From positions 2,604,001 through 2,668,000 of the forward strand of contig NZ_CP157210.1 in the NCBI RefSeq assembly GCF_046736345.1: DNA of 64,000 nt. Reading direction: 5' to 3'. The translations under genes were made by a program, and so were the position numbers. The notes under the pieces are model-generated. The model did not search any database. It saw only the letters and a list, made by a program, of their open reading frames with translations, and was not told the origin of the DNA. Positions 60,610-64,000 of the stretch are shown one piece after another (the first letter of the stretch is position 1; the number at the start of each line of letters is the position of its first letter). The stretch comes from Hyphococcus formosus (lineage in GTDB: Bacteria > Pseudomonadota > Alphaproteobacteria > Caulobacterales > Parvularculaceae).

Positions 60610-62031
60610 ATGATTTATCAAACTCTAGACCGCGCGGGCCTCGCGCCAGATGCGCCGGCCTTTTGGCTGGTTTTGTTTCTATTGATCGGCGCGATTTATT
60701 TTTTGCGCGCCAATACCAAAGCCAATGGGCGAAATGTGCAATTGCGCTCAGAGCTCGAGCAGGCTCGCATTGACCTGGCTTCGGCCCGCGAACAAGCCGG
60801 GGCGGTCGATACGTTGCGTGATGAGCTATCGGTCGAGCGCGATGAACGTGAACGCCTGCAGCGCGATGCCGCCGCCAATCAGGTCAAGCTTGAGGAACGC
60901 GAACGAGCGCTCGCGGAACTGAAAACGCGGATGGAAACGGAGTTCAAGGCAACGACTGCGCAATTGCTCGAAGGGGCGAATGAGGCATTCCTAAAACGCG
61001 CCGCAGAGACTTTTCAACGCTATAGCGAAAACGCCCAGAATGAAGGCGAGAAACGCCGCAAGGCGCTCGATGATTTGTTGAAACCTGTGAGCGAGACCCT
61101 GACGCGGTATGAGACGGGCCTTGCTGAAATGCGCGCCGAGCAGCAAAAATCGCGCGGTGCACTGACAAACCAGATCGGCGAGCTGGCTAAATCGACACAA
61201 GACGTTCGGACAGAGGCGCAAAAACTTGCGACGGCACTACGGGCCGGGCCGAAGACTCGCGGCCGTTGGGGCGAAGAACAATTACGTAACGTCGTCGAAA
61301 TCGCCGGTATGAATGCCTATGTGGATTTCGTCGAGCAGGCCAGTCACGATGATCATGAACAACGCCGGAAACAGCCGGACATGGTTGTACGTTTGCCCGG
61401 CGGGCGCGTGGTTGCGGTCGATTCCAAAGTGTCGCTCGGCGCTTATCTTGATGCAGTCGAAGCGGAAACCGACGAGGCACGTGCAAGCCATTTGGCGCGT
61501 CATGCGGATGATATTTGGAAGCATGTTAAGGGGCTGTCGGCCAAGGATTATGCCACATCGCTTCGGGACTCGCTCGACTATGTTGTGATGTTTGTTCCGG
61601 GTGAGAACTATTTCTCAGCGGCACTCGAGGCCCGGCCACAGCTCTATCAAGACGCGTTCGACCGCAAAATCCTGATCGCCTCGCCGACAATTTTGATTGC
61701 CATGCTGAAATCCGCTGCCTTGAATTGGCGTCAGGAAAAAATGACCGAAAATGCGCAAGCCGTGGCGGCAATGGCCAAGGATCTTTACGATAGTCTGCGG
61801 GTCATGAGTAACCATCTCGGCGGGCTAGGTAAGGCGCTCTCTGGTGCGCTCAATAAATACAACGCAACCATTGGCGGATTTGAATCGCGCGTGTTACCGC
61901 GCGCGCGTAAATTCGCCGAATACGAATTGCCAGGGGTCGAGAATAATATCGATCCGCTTGATGTTGTCGAAGGGTCGCCGCGTTTATTGCGCGATACGTC
62001 TCCGGATACGGAAGATGCCAGTAAGCAATAA
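60610..62031 (+). CDS. rmuC: DNA recombination protein RmuC
   Basis: RmuC limits inversion at short inverted repeats; the C-terminal half has a nuclease-like fold. The 473-residue protein has an N-terminal membrane helix (FWLVLFLLIGAIYFL), a long coiled coil (about 45-190), and the RmuC domain with GRWGEEQLRNVVEIAGM, VAVDSKVSLGAYLDAVEAE and FVPGENYFSAALE. It is followed 10 bases later by a convergent RmuC-like gene. Confidence 0.95.
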   Translation: MIYQTLDRAGLAPDAPAFWLVLFLLIGAIYFLRANTKANGRNVQLRSELEQARIDLASAREQAGAVDTLRDELSVERDERERLQRDAAANQVKLEERERALAELKTRMETEFKATTAQLLEGANEAFLKRAAETFQRYSENAQNEGEKRRKALDDLLKPVSETLTRYETGLAEMRAEQQKSRGALTNQIGELAKSTQDVRTEAQKLATALRAGPKTRGRWGEEQLRNVVEIAGMNAYVDFVEQASHDDHEQRRKQPDMVVRLPGGRVVAVDSKVSLGAYLDAVEAETDEARASHLARHADDIWKHVKGLSAKDYATSLRDSLDYVVMFVPGENYFSAALEARPQLYQDAFDRKILIASPTILIAMLKSAALNWRQEKMTENAQAVAAMAKDLYDSLRVMSNHLGGLGKALSGALNKYNATIGGFESRVLPRARKFAEYELPGVENNIDPLDVVEGSPRLLRDTSPDTEDASKQ

Positions 62032-62041
62032 TTAACTACCC

Positions 62042-63811
62042 CTACCGCAAGGGGAAGGGCGGTTTTGATTCCGGCTTTTTCGTCTCTGTGCTAACTGGAT
62101 CAAGGCCCATCTGGTTTTCGTAAATTGAAGTATATTCCACGGTGGGCTGCGATGCCGGGCCATGTTCGGCCGGCATTTCGGGTTCGGGTCGCTGTGGTTC
62201 CGACTTTTGCGCTGGGGCTTCGCGCGCTTCGAGCGCGGCAAGGCGATTGTTGATTGCTTTCAACGCTTTTTCGACCCGATGATCTTGATCGACCGGCGCG
62301 CGCGCAGTGTTGCCCATGACGGCGCTAATGGTGTGTAATGTGGCCATCAACGAAGTTGGCGCGACCATCCAAATGCGCGCGCGATTGCCTTCTTGGACGA
62401 GATCCGAGAAATGGGCGTGGAGTTCCGATAGGATGTGTTCTGATGGAATGAACATCATTGCACAATCGGCTGTTTCGCCTTTTGCGATAAGCTTTTCAGC
62501 TGCATCGGCAATATGGCGCAGAACGATGCGGCGTAGTTCAGTTTCCTTCTCGCCTTGATTGGTGCGTCCGCGCGCTTCTTGCCACGCATCAAACGCCTCG
62601 ACCGGAAAACGAGCATCAATGGCGATGGGCGCAACGACGCTTGGCATGGTGATGCACGCATCCGCCGTCCGCCCAGAGCTTAGAGAATGCCCAAGCACAT
62701 AGCGTTGCGGCGGCAAGGCATCGCGCAATAAATCTGATAGTTGAACGCGGGCAGATGTGACTGCGCCGGAAAATGCAGGTGTCGCAGCGGCTTGGTTGCC
62801 TGACGGGATCTGGTCAATCCGTTTGGACAATCTATCAATCGCGCTATTCACAGCGCTGCGCAGGGCATCAAATTGCTCGCCCATGAGGTTCGCAAATTCC
62901 GTGAAGTGATCTTCTGATACACTGCCTTCGGGGTCTGGTGTTTCCTGCGCAGCGGCCGCCGCCAGATTGATCCGGTTTTGAAATTCGTCCGATAACGCTG
63001 AGAGGCGTTTTTCCATAGCGATCAAGGCTTCGGCCCTGTCGGTCATTTCTGCCTCTTGCTTGCGCAAGCCCAGCGTCATGACTTGTTCTGCTTCGCGATT
63101 GGCCCGGCGAAGATCATTTGCCAGTTGTTCCGCATCTTCTGCGCGCTTTAACGCCGCTTTTGCAGTTTCCTCGATCTGAGCGATCCGGTTCTCGTTTTCG
63201 GCGAGTGCCATGGCATTCATGACCGGGTGGGTTTCTGGTTCCGGTGCGGGCTCGGGTTCTGCCATCGGTTCGGGCGCTGGTTCACGGTGCGGTTCCGCCA
63301 CTACCGGTTCGGCGGGGACAGGCGTTTCCGGGAAAAAACCTTCGTCGGCCATATCGCCCATAAATTCCGGTTGCGGCTCTTCTTTTTTGGCAGGCTTTTT
63401 CGCGAACAGTCCGGCAAAGGCAGATTTTTTCTGTTGCTTTGCGGTCGGTTCTGGTTCGGGCGCTTCGTGCTCTATCCGGATTTCGGTCTCCTCGACATGT
63501 TCGTCATGCCATGCTTCTTGCGGCTCGGCGTCGCCTTCAAAGGTAATCTCTGCGTCGTCTCCGGCGGGTTCGAAGAAATTCTGGTTTTTGTTTTTTTCGC
63601 GGTTCTTAGGCGGCGAAACCGTCACTCGCCCGCGAATAATCAGCATCAGGCCGATCACAAAAATAAGGATGAAAGCGCCAAAACCCGCCCACAAAGCGGG
63701 GCCGGGCCCATCAATGATTGGTGCCACGCTGGATGACGGGTCGTCGATCACTTCAGCCACGCCTTCACGGCCGTCGGTCTCCGATTGGACCGAAGGTGCC
63801 CGCATTTGCAT
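62042..63811 (-). CDS. Second RmuC-like membrane protein, divergent
   Basis: A protein of about 589 residues. It has an N-terminal membrane helix (LWAGFGAFILIFVIGLMLII), a Pro/Glu-rich linker with basic patches, a coiled coil, and a C-terminal RmuC-like domain. The RmuC-like parts are IAIDARFPVEAFDAWQEA, LRRIVLRHIADAAEKLI, CAMMFIPSEHILSELHAHF and MVAPTSLMATLHTI. The GRWGE segment of canonical RmuC is missing. The start at 63811 has GGGGG 7 bases upstream; ATGs at 63817 and 63895 are alternatives. It is convergent with rmuC and may be an old duplicate with a new job. Confidence 0.75.
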   Translation of the reverse strand: MQMRAPSVQSETDGREGVAEVIDDPSSSVAPIIDGPGPALWAGFGAFILIFVIGLMLIIRGRVTVSPPKNREKNKNQNFFEPAGDDAEITFEGDAEPQEAWHDEHVEETEIRIEHEAPEPEPTAKQQKKSAFAGLFAKKPAKKEEPQPEFMGDMADEGFFPETPVPAEPVVAEPHREPAPEPMAEPEPAPEPETHPVMNAMALAENENRIAQIEETAKAALKRAEDAEQLANDLRRANREAEQVMTLGLRKQEAEMTDRAEALIAMEKRLSALSDEFQNRINLAAAAAQETPDPEGSVSEDHFTEFANLMGEQFDALRSAVNSAIDRLSKRIDQIPSGNQAAATPAFSGAVTSARVQLSDLLRDALPPQRYVLGHSLSSGRTADACITMPSVVAPIAIDARFPVEAFDAWQEARGRTNQGEKETELRRIVLRHIADAAEKLIAKGETADCAMMFIPSEHILSELHAHFSDLVQEGNRARIWMVAPTSLMATLHTISAVMGNTARAPVDQDHRVEKALKAINNRLAALEAREAPAQKSEPQRPEPEMPAEHGPASQPTVEYTSIYENQMGLDPVSTETKKPESKPPFPLR

Positions 63812-63965
63812 CGTCATACCCCCACTCGGAACGCTACTCAGTGGGGCGAGTTTAGAGGAAAAGCGTATAAAAAGCGAGGGTTTAGCGTTAACCATAATTC
63901 GCCCGGCGGTTGCGTGACCGGTGCCCGCGGGGGCGCTAAGGCATCTTGACGATTGTGGGCGGCGG

Positions 63966-63985
63966 TCATAGGTGAAGACCTATGA
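63966..63985 (+). promoter_or_regulatory. Hairpin covering the ribosome site and start of the last gene
   Basis: TCATAGGT (63966-63973) pairs perfectly with ACCTATGA (63978-63985) around GAAG. The AGG of the ribosome-binding site and the ATG at 63982 both lie inside the stem, so translation may depend on its opening. Confidence 0.4.
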
Positions 63986-64000
63986 GTATTAGACCGATTT
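63982..64000 (+). CDS. def: Start of a gene, probably peptide deformylase
   Basis: ATG at 63982 with AGGTGAAG upstream opens a frame that runs off the window after MSIRPI. This is the common N-terminus of alphaproteobacterial peptide deformylase, and rmuC-def-fmt is a frequent order. Six residues alone cannot prove it. Confidence 0.5.

Noticed and set aside
63210..63917. 235-residue Gly/Ser-rich open frame on the plus strand
   Set aside because: It mirrors the Pro/Glu-rich linker of the RmuC-like protein on the minus strand.
1..64000. CRISPR arrays, insertion sequences, prophage genes
   Set aside because: No repeat-spacer pattern, transposase or phage structural gene was seen.

Overview
The window looks like an origin-proximal stretch of an alphaproteobacterial chromosome, probably from the Caulobacterales/Hyphomonadales/Parvularculales side. 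The signs are the mnmG-rsmG-parA-parB-holA-lptE-leuS block, a CckA-type hybrid kinase, hslVU next to hisBHAFE, dnaQ-secB-fxsA-Tim44-mltA-smr, and ffs-dnaX-ebfC-recR. No exact genus can be given from the sequence alone. Base composition is moderately GC-rich, except for an AT-rich patch at 1-590.

Layout. 1-590: the 3' end of a DUF3800 gene followed by a strongly folded, RNA-like element. 588-9856: mnmG, rsmG, parA and parB with three parS sites inside mnmG and rsmG, then a leuS-lptE-holA operon on the other strand. 9980-16133: a DUF3576 lipoprotein, a porin, a VOC protein, a ThiE-like protein, a YggS PLP protein, a response regulator, an ArsC-like reductase and a patatin. 16359-25458: CckA, dnaQ, secB, fxsA, a Tim44-like protein, mltA, smr and an unusual membrane protein that resembles a prephenate dehydratase split by transmembrane helices. 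25661-34149: hslU, a small PEP-CTERM-like protein, hslV, then the his genes interrupted by two small four-cysteine secreted proteins and a CYTH-CHAD protein. 34208-40795: an M2 (ACE-like) peptidase, coq7, dsbB, exoD, tRNA-Leu(CAA), and an operon of a SEL1/peptidoglycan-binding protein and a beta-helix protein. 41024-47653: tusA-like, bioD, bioF, bioA, slipin and two NfeD proteins. 47650-53622: ilvA, selO, a 44-residue membrane peptide, a three-gene group headed by a proteasome-like Ntn-hydrolase candidate, and a membrane cytochrome c. 53896-64000: pheA, nudC, SRP RNA, dnaX, ebfC, recR, a GT87 protein, rmuC, a second RmuC-like protein, and the first codons of what is probably def.

Most of this is housekeeping: chromosome segregation, replication and repair, envelope biogenesis, histidine and biotin synthesis, and proteolysis. 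The least explained items are the PDT-TM-ACT protein (23575-25458), the Ntn-hydrolase-like gene and its lysine-rich neighbour (50828-52567), the four-cysteine pair (29404-29951), the second RmuC (62042-63811), and an A9 slippery site in dnaX that would yield a gamma-like product. Six of fourteen convergent gene pairs overlap by exactly four bases at their stop codons. No insertion sequence, prophage or CRISPR array was seen.
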